A DNA stretch of 64,000 nucleotides, taken from Actinomycetota bacterium. Its GTDB lineage: Bacteria; Actinomycetota; Thermoleophilia; BMS3ABIN01. Location of the stretch: the NCBI GenBank assembly GCA_023382335.1, contig JAMCPM010000006.1, forward strand, positions 258,372-322,371, read 5' to 3'. The notes beneath the pieces were generated by a model. That model did no database searches and was not told where the DNA came from. It saw nothing but the letters and a program-made list of their open reading frames with translations. How positions within the stretch are numbered: position 1 is the first letter of the stretch; every line of letters begins with the position of its first letter. A program made the position numbers and the translations under genes. This document shows positions 52,360 through 60,543 of the stretch, one piece after another.

Positions 52360-53765
52360 TGGTTTCCTTTCTGGTTACGGTTGACTGGAAGCTGGATTGT
52401 GAAGGTCGTGCCGATTCCGGGGGTGCTCTCGACCCGGATGTTCCCGCCGTGATTTTTGATGATGCTGTAACTGACCGAAAGCCCCAGGCCGGTGCCGCCT
52501 TCTTCCTTGGTGCTGAAGAACGGATCGAAGATATGGGGCAGATACTCCCGTTGGATACCTTTCCCCGTGTCCCGGATTATGATGTCCACCATCTTTTCCT
52601 CGGGCTGCAGCCGCGTGCTGACGAACAGCCGTCCACCGGGCGCCATCGCCTGGGCGGCGTTGAGGAAGAGGTTGACGAACACCTGCTGCACCTGGTTGTC
52701 ATCTATAAATATGTCCGGCAATCCTTCAGCCATGTCGAGGCTGGTCTCGATGCTGGAGACGCTGAGCGTGTTCTGTACCAGCACCAGCGCCTTGGTGACC
52801 AGCGCGTTGACATCGATCCGCCGGGGCTTGGGCTCCTTGGGACGGGCGAAATCAAGCAGGTTGTTGACGATGCCCTTGATCCGCTCCGATTCCTGGTCGA
52901 CCCTGCGCATGAATTCGATCCGCTGCTCTTCACTCAGCTTCAAATACATGTCGTCATAGGTCTGGGCGATCATCGAGATGTTATTGACCGGGTTGTTGAG
53001 CTCGTGGGCGACGCCGGCCACCAGCACGCCGATCGATGCCAGCTTCTTCGACTGGATCAGCTCCTCCTCACGTTCTTCGAGCTCTTCAGACATCGAATTG
53101 ATGGCGTCGATCACAGGCCCGAACTCATCCTTGGGCATGGGCGTCTCTATCTTCTTGAAGTTGCCGGCGGATATGGACCGCGCCAGGCGCTCGATCTGCT
53201 TGATCGGCTCCAGGATCTTCCTTGTCACCGAACGGCTGGCGATCAGCGCCGCCACCAGCACGGCGAAGAACGAGGCGAACAGCAGCCATTTGGAGCGGGT
53301 GATGATATCGCTGATGCGCGAGCGCTCCACCTGGATGATGCGGTTGGAAGTGTTCTCGAGGGTCCGCCCCTTCTCACGTATGTCCGCCGCAGTCTGCACG
53401 TCGCGCGCATGCGTGGAGGCGGCCTGGTCGATGGCGGCGGAGTAATCATTGAGCCCGTTCCTCAGATCGTTGTAGCTCTGCTCGCCGATCACGGGAACGA
53501 TGTCCTCCCGGAACGATTCCATGATGTCGCTGGTCTGGGAGATGTTGCTCTGCATGTCGCTGAGCGCCTGGTTGTCGTTGAAAAGGAAATAGTTCTTCTC
53601 GGCAAGCCTCATGGTCAGGAAGGAGGTATTGAGGTCGTCGGCGATCTCCAGGAAGCGCTGCTTGCCGCTGACGCTGTTGAGCGACTGCACGGCAAAGCCC
53701 CCGATGATCAGGATGAGCACCAGGTAGACGGTATTGGAGAGAATTATCTTGCGTTCGATTTTCAT
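52356..53765 (-). CDS. Sensor histidine kinase with HAMP domain
   Basis: 469 residues. TM1 (9-28), an extracytoplasmic helical sensor of about 130 residues (30-158), TM2 (160-178), HAMP (about 178-232), HisKA with phospho-acceptor H254 in VAGVAHELNNPVNN, and HATPase with N369, DTGKGI (399-404) and GTGLGLS (424-430). The helical-bundle sensor resembles chemoreceptor-type four-helix domains. ATG at 53765; 33 bases after the preceding DUF202 gene. Confidence 0.96.
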   Translation of the reverse strand: MKIERKIILSNTVYLVLILIIGGFAVQSLNSVSGKQRFLEIADDLNTSFLTMRLAEKNYFLFNDNQALSDMQSNISQTSDIMESFREDIVPVIGEQSYNDLRNGLNDYSAAIDQAASTHARDVQTAADIREKGRTLENTSNRIIQVERSRISDIITRSKWLLFASFFAVLVAALIASRSVTRKILEPIKQIERLARSISAGNFKKIETPMPKDEFGPVIDAINSMSEELEEREEELIQSKKLASIGVLVAGVAHELNNPVNNISMIAQTYDDMYLKLSEEQRIEFMRRVDQESERIKGIVNNLLDFARPKEPKPRRIDVNALVTKALVLVQNTLSVSSIETSLDMAEGLPDIFIDDNQVQQVFVNLFLNAAQAMAPGGRLFVSTRLQPEEKMVDIIIRDTGKGIQREYLPHIFDPFFSTKEEGGTGLGLSVSYSIIKNHGGNIRVESTPGIGTTFTIQLPVNRNQKGNQ

Positions 53766-53798
53766 GTCAGCCGTGAAGGTCTCTGCCGGGCCCGGCTT

Positions 53799-54884
53799 TC
53801 ATGCCTGGCGCGCCGGAGTAGTCATCAGCCGCCGCAGATCCGGCTCTTCCTTGCGGGCCGGCACGTACCAGAGCAGTCCATCGACGATCATCAGCACGCC
53901 GGCGGCTATGAGCAGCAGACCCCAGAGCGCCACCGGACTCACCTGGAAGTACTGCACCAGGCCGGCGCCGATTCCCAAAAAGACGATTCCCGTCCTGATG
54001 AAGGCCAGCCCGGTCCGCCCACGGGCGTAAAGGGTCCGGTAACAGCCGGCCAGGGTGCGATGCGCCGCCAGCATGTCGCGCTCGCGCGCCAGGTGGGTGC
54101 GCTCGCGGCTGGCGGGCTCGGGCCTGAGGACACTGCAATAGTTGGGAAGAAACTCAGCCAGGCGCGAGAGCATGGTCCCCTTGACCGCAGGCCGGAACGT
54201 ACATTGCAGTTCGTAGTTCTCAAGGAAGCTGACCGTGGCGGTGGTGACTTCCACCAGCGTCTGCGGCCCTGGCGCCTTCATCATCGAACGGCGGATGCGC
54301 AGGTAATGGAACAGGCCCAGCACGGTGACCGCCGCTCCGGCGACCAGCAGACTCCAGTACATCAACGTGGTCAAGGAAAGGTTGAGCTCGAGGACTGCCG
54401 AGGCGCTGGCGACCGTGATGAAGCCCAGGCCCCAGCGCAGGATGCTCAGCGAGACCCTCGCCTTGGCCAGATCGTTGCGGTAACACGCCATCCTTGTCCG
54501 CCAGGCAGCCATGGTGTTGCGCCAGAAAGCCAGTCCGGTGCGCTCAGTGCCGATGATCCTGCCGGGACGGTCGCTCAGATAATCCTCGATGTACCAGCGG
54601 ATGTCCCCGGCCGGCGCCCGCCGCAGCTCGTAGGGAGCGTCTTTCGCGATCCTGGCGATCTCAGCCGGTTTGACCCGGCCGGGATCCGCCGCAGCCAGCA
54701 CGACGGTCCCGCCTTCCAGAAAGACCGGGAATATCAGCTCGCGTGAGAGCGCTTCGGGATCCAGGCCCTCCAGCAGCTCGGGCGGCACCGGCAGCCGCTC
54801 GTCGTACACGATTGTTTCCGGGTCCGCCATCGCGGCTCCCGGTTCTGCATTCCCTATGTGATTGCCCGGGTTAGAGGTCGTCAT
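53799..54884 (-). CDS. Membrane protein with MshEN-like N-terminus and two DUF202-like modules
   Basis: 361 residues. Residues ~33-103 (PELLEGLDPEALSRELIFPVF ... IRWYIEDYL) resemble the small MshEN/type-II-secretion-ATPase N-terminal fold, which can bind c-di-GMP in some proteins. A degenerate DUF202-like module (113-196) and a canonical one (262-343, with GRTGLAFIRTGIVFLGIG and VDGLLWYVP) follow, each with two membrane helices after an Arg-rich amphipathic helix. ATG at 54884 overlaps the previous gene by 14 bases; ATG at 54830 with GGGAG is a good alternative. Function unknown. Confidence 0.75.
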   Translation of the reverse strand: MTTSNPGNHIGNAEPGAAMADPETIVYDERLPVPPELLEGLDPEALSRELIFPVFLEGGTVVLAAADPGRVKPAEIARIAKDAPYELRRAPAGDIRWYIEDYLSDRPGRIIGTERTGLAFWRNTMAAWRTRMACYRNDLAKARVSLSILRWGLGFITVASASAVLELNLSLTTLMYWSLLVAGAAVTVLGLFHYLRIRRSMMKAPGPQTLVEVTTATVSFLENYELQCTFRPAVKGTMLSRLAEFLPNYCSVLRPEPASRERTHLARERDMLAAHRTLAGCYRTLYARGRTGLAFIRTGIVFLGIGAGLVQYFQVSPVALWGLLLIAAGVLMIVDGLLWYVPARKEEPDLRRLMTTPARQA

Positions 54885-56109
54885 GGCTGAACACCACCTT
54901 GCCCCATCTGCCGCGGGGTTTGCCGTAATCGGGCAGGTTGATCTCCAGATCGCCGTAACAGTAAGGGAACTGGCGGCGGGTTCTCTCCGAGTAGCGGTAC
55001 CAGCGCAGGCCGTCGGCGATGAGGACGGCGCCCGTCAGGATCAGCGCCATGTCGAAGATCCCCCAGACGGGACTGACCGTGAGAAAGGCGATCAGGCCGG
55101 CGCCCACAGCCGAGATGCTCATGCCAGTTCGCACGAAGGCCAGGCCGGTGCGCGAATAAGCCATGACCGTCCGCAGGCGCGACATGAGGTTGCGGCGGTC
55201 GGCCAGCACCGTGCGCTCCAGCGCCAGGCCGGTGGTCCCCCAGATGCCTGGCGCCTGTGATGCCTTGAGCGGCGGATAGCTGCCGCGGGAAGTCCTCAGT
55301 GGCGGGAACAGTTCGTCCCAGATGCCCGGCTCCTGCAGCGAACGCTTGAAACGGCGCAGGCTCTCGAGGCCGGCGCGGTAGCCGGGCAGGTACCAGAAGA
55401 AACCCTCCAGGGCCATCAGGGTGCCGACAACGATGAGGAAATAGTCAAAATAGTTCCAGCCGGTGGCCGGCAGCTTCCTGACCAGGGCGATGCCGAGGCC
55501 AGCGAAGGCCACGCCCGAGCGCGTGAAAGCCAGGCCCATTCGTGATTTGGCCATGGTCGTCCTCAGGGAAGAAAGATTCGTCCGTTCTTCGGCCAGGTCG
55601 GTGCGATCGTTGGCGAGGAAACGCCTGCGCTCGACCGGGCTGAGGTTGCTCCAGCCAGCCCTCAGGGTTTCGGCGTCGGTGACGGTGGCGCTGCGCCTGA
55701 ATCCCGGCAGACCGCTTTCGCCTTCGTCTTCCACCTGCAAGACCGATATGCCCGGCGGCCGTGCCGGCGGGATGTAGTCAAGGTCCCTGGATGCGTCACG
55801 GCGCACGGGCAGGTACCAAACCAGTCCGTCGTAGATGGCCGCGGCCCCACCAGCCATAAGCAGCAGGTCAACCGGCAGGAAGAGGCCGGAGCCAAACGTC
55901 CTCAGCAGGGTGACGGCTATCGTCACCAGGGCTATGCCCGTGCGAAAGAATGCCAGACCGGTACGCCCCCGCGACATGGCCGTGCGCTGATCGGAGAGGG
56001 CCGAGCGGCGGTCCGCCAGATAGTTCCTGACTTTGGCCAGCGGAGTCCGCCCTTCGGGAACCGGATGATCCGCGTCTTCCTCAGGGATATCGATCGGGTT
56101 TATCGCCAT
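54871..56109 (-). CDS. Membrane protein with three tandem DUF202-like modules
   Basis: 412 residues made of three repeats (about 30-102, 168-243, 298-372). Each has an Arg-rich helix with RxxM/L-x3-RT, the signature R(T/M)GLAF-x-R(T/S)G, a first membrane helix, and a second ending in (D/E)G(L/F)xWY. Linkers are Pro-rich. DUF202 is normally a single module in small membrane proteins and in the membrane part of eukaryotic VTC polyphosphate polymerases (family knowledge). ATG at 56109 without a strong ribosome-binding site. First gene of the five-gene operon. Confidence 0.75.
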   Translation of the reverse strand: MAINPIDIPEEDADHPVPEGRTPLAKVRNYLADRRSALSDQRTAMSRGRTGLAFFRTGIALVTIAVTLLRTFGSGLFLPVDLLLMAGGAAAIYDGLVWYLPVRRDASRDLDYIPPARPPGISVLQVEDEGESGLPGFRRSATVTDAETLRAGWSNLSPVERRRFLANDRTDLAEERTNLSSLRTTMAKSRMGLAFTRSGVAFAGLGIALVRKLPATGWNYFDYFLIVVGTLMALEGFFWYLPGYRAGLESLRRFKRSLQEPGIWDELFPPLRTSRGSYPPLKASQAPGIWGTTGLALERTVLADRRNLMSRLRTVMAYSRTGLAFVRTGMSISAVGAGLIAFLTVSPVWGIFDMALILTGAVLIADGLRWYRYSERTRRQFPYCYGDLEINLPDYGKPRGRWGKVVFSHDDL

Positions 56110-56344
56110 TGGACCAACCGTTTAATATTTAAACTTCGATAAATTAGCATACAATAAAAAATTATACATCCTTTTAGCCCTCAATCCCTTTATTACCCAA
56201 TAATCCGCAAAACCAAAGATGTGGTATGAAGTCAACCGCATCAGAAAATTTGCGGCGTGCGGCAGCAGAAAACCTGGAAGATTTCATGCGGAAATCTTTC
56301 GCGGAAATCAAGCTCCCGGGGGATAAGAGCCGGTGAATAAGAAT
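56110..56344. promoter_or_regulatory. AT-rich upstream region of the DUF202/HK operon
   Basis: 235 bases without a gene, markedly AT-rich near 56120-56170. It contains an inverted repeat GTTTAA-TAT-TTAAAC (56120-56134) just before the ATG and a TATAAT on the minus strand near 56150-56155, without a matched -35. It probably holds the operon promoter. Confidence 0.45.
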
Positions 56345-56377
56345 CGGGGCGGCGCTGCCTTCGGCAGCGCCGCCCCG
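56345..56377 (-). terminator. Terminator after rplL
   Basis: Perfect 15-bp GC-rich stem (56345-56359 with 56363-56377), 3-base loop, then ATTCTTATT on the minus strand. It lies 76 bases past the rplL stop and would separate rplJL from the inserted operon. Confidence 0.7.
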
Positions 56378-56452
56378 TGAGCTTCAGAACGTTATCTTTG
56401 CTTCAGGCCGCGTCCGGTTCCCGGAACGCCGCAGTGCTTCTGATCCTTTGTG

Positions 56453-56830
<378 letters not shown>

Positions 56831-56866
56831 GTTTCCTCCTGAATTTACTATTTGAATGAGACGCGC

Positions 56867-56981
56867 GGGCCGGATGGGATTTATTCCCGTAGCGACCTTC
56901 TATTCGCGCCACCTAACATCTTGTTGAGAACCGGGCTCCTCGCGAATCGCCGGGAGCAAGGGAGTAAATCCCATCCGGCCC
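56867..56981 (-). promoter_or_regulatory. Large inverted repeat in the rplJ-rplL gap
   Basis: Arms of 22 bases at 56867-56888 and 56960-56981 are complementary at 21 of 22 positions. An inner complementary pair (TATTCGCG near 56901 with CGCGAAT near 56941) extends the structure. The right arm reaches into the rplJ stop codon. No U-tract follows. It may be an RNA-processing site or stabiliser adjusting the L12:L10 ratio; inferred. Confidence 0.75.
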
Positions 56982-57502
56982 TAAGCCGCTTCTTTCTGCT
57001 CCTGAACCCTCTGCAGCACCGTCACCAACCCGCGGATGGGACCGGCGCAGACTGTCGCCAGGCCGCGGATCGGACCCTGCATTGCGCCCAGCAACTGCGA
57101 CAGCAGCACTTCGCGTGGTGGCAGCGATGCCAGAAACTTGATCTTGGCGACGTCGATGAGCTTGCCCTCGAGCAGGCCGCCCTTGATATCGAGCGGCTTT
57201 AACTCCTTGGCGTACTTGACCAGTATTTTGGCTGGCGCGACCGCGTCCGCATCACAAAAAGCGACGGCGCTCGGCCCCACCAGATATTCCTTGAGCTCGG
57301 CGGCGCCGGCTTCGTCGACGGCGCGCATCATCAGTGTGTTCTTGGTAACCTCGAAGTGGGCGCCGGCCTCACGCATGTCGGTCCTCAAAGCGCGGGCTTC
57401 GGCCACGGAAATGCCGCGGTAGTCGGCGACGAGCATGGCGGTGCTGGATTTGACCCTGTCGGCCAGTTCGGCCACCTTGGCCTGCTTGTCTTCCTTTTTC
57501 AT
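56981..57502 (-). CDS. rplJ: 50S ribosomal protein L10
   Basis: 173 residues: VADYRGISVAEARALRTDMREAG at the rRNA-binding N-terminal domain and a C-terminal helix binding L7/L12 dimers. ATG at 57502 with GGGAGGTGAGAG before it. Preceded by a leader with a terminator-like hairpin, the classical site for autogenous control by L10-L12. Confidence 0.98.
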   Translation of the reverse strand: MKKEDKQAKVAELADRVKSSTAMLVADYRGISVAEARALRTDMREAGAHFEVTKNTLMMRAVDEAGAAELKEYLVGPSAVAFCDADAVAPAKILVKYAKELKPLDIKGGLLEGKLIDVAKIKFLASLPPREVLLSQLLGAMQGPIRGLATVCAGPIRGLVTVLQRVQEQKEAA

Positions 57503-57522
57503 CTCTCACCTCCCGGCAAAAT

Positions 57523-57547
57523 AAAAAAATCTGCCCCGTGAGGCAGA
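57523..57547 (-). promoter_or_regulatory. L10 leader attenuator hairpin
   Basis: Minus-strand stem TCTGCC/GGCAGA (57530-57535 with 57542-57547) followed by seven T residues, ending 20 bases before the rplJ ATG. Upstream bases to about 57683 hold another stem (CGATGCC/GGCATCG type, 57557-57579) and fit an L10-leader RNA. Attenuation would tune rplJL separately from rplKA. Confidence 0.7.
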
Positions 57548-57683
57548 CTGCCGGACCCGATGCCGCCTTGCGGGGCATCGCTTCCTTCATCTCACCTCGG
57601 CGGGCGGGCCTTTTGGCCCCTTGGGCTCATCCCCTGAAGAGAATGGGCACCGGCTTTCTCTGGTGCTATTTAGTTGGCGCTAC

Positions 57684-58394
57684 TTATGCTTCCATGAAGT
57701 CGCGGACGATCGACGAATCGACATGCAGTCCGGGACCCATGGTTGTAGCCAGCGTGATGCTCTTGATGTAACGGCCCTTGGCGGAAGCAGGCTTGGCCTT
57801 GATCAGCTCGTCCATGACGGTGCCATAGTTATCGACCAGGTCGGCTTCGGAAAATGAGACCTTGCCGATCGCCAGGTGCACGATGGCGGTGCGGTCGGTG
57901 CGGTACTCGACCTTGCCGGCCTTGGCGTCGGTGACGGCCTTGCCGATGTCGAAGGTCACGGTGCCGGCCTTGGGGTTCGGCATCAGGCCACGCGGACCCA
58001 GCGCCCGGCCCAGGCGGCCGACGACCTTCATCATGTCCGGCGTGGCGATACAGACGTCGAAGTCAAACCAGCCGCCCTCGATCTTCTTGGCCAGGTCCTC
58101 GCCGCCGACAACATCGGCGCCGGCGTCCTTGGCTTCCTTCTCCTTGTCGCCCTCGGCGAAGACGGCAACGCGCATCTCCTTGCCGGTGCCGTGCGGGAGC
58201 ATGGTCGTGCCCCGGATCATCTGGTCGGCCTTGCGCGGGTCGACGCCCAAACGAAAATGGACCTCGACGGTCTCGTCAAACTTGGCCGCCGGCAGGCTCT
58301 TCATGAGCTTGACCGCCTCGAGCGGCGTATAAAGCTTCTCGCGTTCAACCTGCGAACGCGCCTCATTCATCCTCTTGCTGGTCTTTGCCGTCAT
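57684..58394 (-). CDS. rplA: 50S ribosomal protein L1
   Basis: 236 residues forming the L1 stalk protein. [15 protein letters not shown] start, then [23 protein letters not shown] and the signature near [21 protein letters not shown]. The ATG shares a base with the rplK stop (TAATG). Confidence 0.98.
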   Translation of the reverse strand: MTAKTSKRMNEARSQVEREKLYTPLEAVKLMKSLPAAKFDETVEVHFRLGVDPRKADQMIRGTTMLPHGTGKEMRVAVFAEGDKEKEAKDAGADVVGGEDLAKKIEGGWFDFDVCIATPDMMKVVGRLGRALGPRGLMPNPKAGTVTFDIGKAVTDAKAGKVEYRTDRTAIVHLAIGKVSFSEADLVDNYGTVMDELIKAKPASAKGRYIKSITLATTMGPGLHVDSSIVRDFMEA

Positions 58395-58816
58395 TATTCC
58401 ACCACTATTCCCATGCTGCGGGCGGTGCCGGCGATGATCTTCATGGCCGCCTCGACATCGTTGGCATTAAGGTCTTTCATCTTCAGCTCGGCGATCTCGC
58501 GCACCTTGGAGCTCGACACTGTCGCCACCTTCTCGCGATGAGGCTCGCCGGAGCCCTTTTCGATGCCGGCGGCCTGCTTTAAAAGCACCGCTGCTGGCGG
58601 AGTCTTGGTGATGAAGGTGAAGGAGCGGTCCTCAAAAACGGTGATCTCCACCGGGATGATCGTGTTGCCTTCCTGCTGGGTCTTGGCGTTGAAAGCCTTG
58701 CAGAAGTCCATGATGTTGACGCCGTGCTGGCCCAGCGCGGGGCCGACCGGCGGGGCGGGGTTAGCCTGCCCGGCGGGGATCTGCAACTTTATGAGTGTCA
58801 TTACTTTTTTAGCCAT
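58394..58816 (-). CDS. rplK: 50S ribosomal protein L11
   Basis: 140 residues: [33 protein letters not shown] and the C-terminal [25 protein letters not shown]. Binds the GTPase-associated 23S region. ATG at 58816 with AGGAAG before it. Confidence 0.98.
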   Translation of the reverse strand: MAKKVMTLIKLQIPAGQANPAPPVGPALGQHGVNIMDFCKAFNAKTQQEGNTIIPVEITVFEDRSFTFITKTPPAAVLLKQAAGIEKGSGEPHREKVATVSSSKVREIAELKMKDLNANDVEAAMKIIAGTARSMGIVVE

Positions 58817-58857
58817 TTTCTTCCTGTCCGTTTACGGCGCAATCAAGAAGGATACAG

Positions 58858-58895
58858 CAAAAACGGCCCGCACCGCAAGCCGCGCGGACCGGGCC
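58858..58895 (-). terminator. Terminator or attenuator between nusG and rplK
   Basis: Stem CGGCCCG/CGGGCCG (58863-58869 with 58889-58895) with an inner CCGC/GCGG pair, followed on the minus strand by TTTTT. It lies 13 bases past the nusG stop and would make rplK-rplA partly independent. Confidence 0.7.
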
Positions 58896-58907
58896 GGATA
58901 TCCTTCG

Positions 58908-59432
58908 CTAGACTTTCTTTACCTGATCGAAGCTCAGCTCGACCGGCGTCTCGCGGCCGAAGATGTTGACCAGGACCTTGAGCTTGCTCTGGTCCTCGCT
59001 GATCTCGGCGATCTCGCCATTGAAGTCGGAGAGCGGGCCCGACATGACCCTGACGGTCTCGCCGACGCTGAACATCGCCACCGCCTTGGGCTTCTCGACG
59101 GTGGATGTGTGCAGGATGCGGTCGACTTCCTGGGCGCTCAGGGGGATCGGCTTGTTGGCAGAGCCGACGAAGCCGGTGACGCCCGGCGTGTTCTTCACCA
59201 GCGACCAGGAATCGTCGGTCATCAGCATGTTCACCAGCACATAACCCGGGAAGACGCGCTTCTCGGTCTGCACCTTCTGCCCGTTCTTGGTCTCGACCAC
59301 CTGCTCGGTGGGGACCACGATCTCCTTGACGTTCTGTTCCTGGCTCATGGATTTGATCCGCTGCAGCAGATTGAGGCGGACCTTGTTCTCATGGCCCGAG
59401 TAAGTATTGATGACGTACCAGTTAAATGGCAT
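58908..59432 (-). CDS. nusG: Transcription termination/antitermination protein NusG
   Basis: 174 residues: NGN domain (MPFNWYVINTYSGHENKVRLNL, FPGYVLVNM) and C-terminal KOW domain (VGETVRVMSGPLSDFNGEIAEI). ATG at 59432, 21 bases after secE. Confidence 0.98.
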   Translation of the reverse strand: MPFNWYVINTYSGHENKVRLNLLQRIKSMSQEQNVKEIVVPTEQVVETKNGQKVQTEKRVFPGYVLVNMLMTDDSWSLVKNTPGVTGFVGSANKPIPLSAQEVDRILHTSTVEKPKAVAMFSVGETVRVMSGPLSDFNGEIAEISEDQSKLKVLVNIFGRETPVELSFDQVKKV

Positions 59433-59453
59433 TAATCCAGGCTCCCCTAACCG

Positions 59454-59825
59454 TTAGCTGACCAGGCCTACAAGCCTGGAGAAGATTGCGTCCAGGATGG
59501 CGATGAAGACTCCGGAGATGGCGACCGCGATCAGGACCACGATCGTCGACTGGATCAGCTCTTCGCGGGACGGCCAGGTGACCTTGCTCATCTCCACCCT
59601 GACCTCGCGCAGGAACTGAACCGCTCCCTTCTTCTCCTTGGCCTTGCCGCCCTTGGCAGGTTTAGCCGCCTGGGTGCGGGCCAGCCGGCCCTTCAGACCC
59701 TTGGACTCTTCCTTGACGCCCTTGCCGGGCGCATCCTTGCCCTTGCTCTTTGGCGCGGCTTTTTTCGCACCCTTTTTTGCGGGCGCCGGATCCTGGTCTT
59801 TCTTTACTTTTACCGGTTTGGCCAT
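59454..59825 (-). CDS. secE: Preprotein translocase subunit SecE with basic N-terminal extension
   Basis: 123 residues. The conserved SecE unit (FLREVRVEMSKVTWPSREELIQST, then a membrane helix) starts near residue 70. Residues 1-68 are a Lys/Ala/Pro-rich disordered extension, unusually long for a one-helix SecE. ATG at 59825. Partners SecY encoded at 25442. Confidence 0.97.
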   Translation of the reverse strand: MAKPVKVKKDQDPAPAKKGAKKAAPKSKGKDAPGKGVKEESKGLKGRLARTQAAKPAKGGKAKEKKGAVQFLREVRVEMSKVTWPSREELIQSTIVVLIAVAISGVFIAILDAIFSRLVGLVS

Positions 59826-59959
59826 TTTGTTTCTGAATTTCCAATTCTGGAATCGATCTGAATAAATTCGACCTCTGTGCCCTGATTCCCGCCCCGCATT
59901 CCCTCCGGGCGTGCTGACGCACTCCGCGGCAGGTTGGAATAAAACGGCGAGACTATATA

Positions 59960-60036
59960 TGGCAGGGCTGGAGGGACTCGAACCCCCAACATCCGGTTTT
60001 GGAGACCGGCGCTCTACCAGTTGGAGCTACAGCCCT
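59960..60036 (-). tRNA. tRNA-Trp (anticodon CCA)
   Basis: Minus-strand cloverleaf: acceptor AGGGCTG/CAGCCCT, T8-A9, D-arm GCTC/GAGC, anticodon stem CCGGT/ACCGG with loop CTCCAAA, five-base variable loop, T-loop TTCGAGT and discriminator G. The 3' CCA is encoded (59960-59962). Position between rpmG and secE is a common arrangement. Confidence 0.97.
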
Positions 60037-60156
60037 GCGGGTCGGGCAGCCAACTTGAAGAGGCCTTCCCCAAACCTGAATTATACCCGTGAGACGCGGC
60101 CGATGCGAGCTTATGCCCGAGTCGGCCGGCCGCCGCCGGACATCACTGGATGCGGA

Positions 60157-60318
60157 CTAGCGGGTCTCCCGGTGTGCCGTATGCTTGCGGCACCATGGGC
60201 AGTATTTTTTCAGCTCCAACCGTTCCCGGTCGTTGACCTTGTTCTTCTTGGTATTGTAGTTGCGGCGCTTGCACTCGGTGCAGGCCAGCGTAACATTGGG
60301 TCGTTTGTCCGACGCCAT
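60157..60318 (-). CDS. rpmG: 50S ribosomal protein L33, zinc-binding form
   Basis: 53 residues, shorter than routine ORF cut-offs. Starts [21 protein letters not shown] and has two Cys-x2-Cys pairs (C13/C16 and C39/C42) for zinc, ending [11 protein letters not shown] at 60318. The longer frame overlapping it is a shadow. Confidence 0.97.
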   Translation of the reverse strand: MASDKRPNVTLACTECKRRNYNTKKNKVNDRERLELKKYCPWCRKHTAHRETR

Positions 60319-60348
60319 CTTTTTTTCCTCTACTTAGAGCAATATAAA

Positions 60349-60365
60349 GGACGGCCAAGCCGTCC
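60349..60365 (-). promoter_or_regulatory. Leader hairpin upstream of rpmG
   Basis: Perfect 7-bp stem GGACGGC/GCCGTCC with 3-base loop, followed on the minus strand by TTTATATT, 30 bases before the rpmG start. It could be an attenuator in the rpmG leader. Confidence 0.45.
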
Positions 60366-60383
60366 CATAAGAACCAACTAAAA

Positions 60384-60412
60384 AAGATAACAGAAGCAGG
60401 GCCGTGCGGCAA
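60384..60412 (-). promoter_or_regulatory. Predicted promoter of rpmG-tRNA-Trp-secE-nusG
   Basis: TTGCCG (60407-60412), 17-base spacer, TATCTT (60384-60389) on the minus strand; leader about 60 bases. A second TATAAT lies farther upstream near 60437. Confidence 0.5.
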
Positions 60413-60543
60413 GACCGGACAGCCCCAACCGGGCTAAATTATAACGAAATCGAGCCTTCCGGGAAAGAAATGGACCATTTGTGGGCAGATCGGTCGAAAT
60501 ATCTTGCCGATCTCGCCCTGGATTAGAGCGCCTGGGAGTTATA

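Noticed and set aside
52350-54746. 798-residue plus-strand ORF
   Set aside because: Antisense to the histidine kinase and a DUF202 gene; composition (His, Asp, Arg, Gln rich) is that of a complementary-strand shadow.
60143-60412. 89-residue minus-strand ORF
   Set aside because: Overlaps rpmG in another frame; only the L33 frame has conserved residues.
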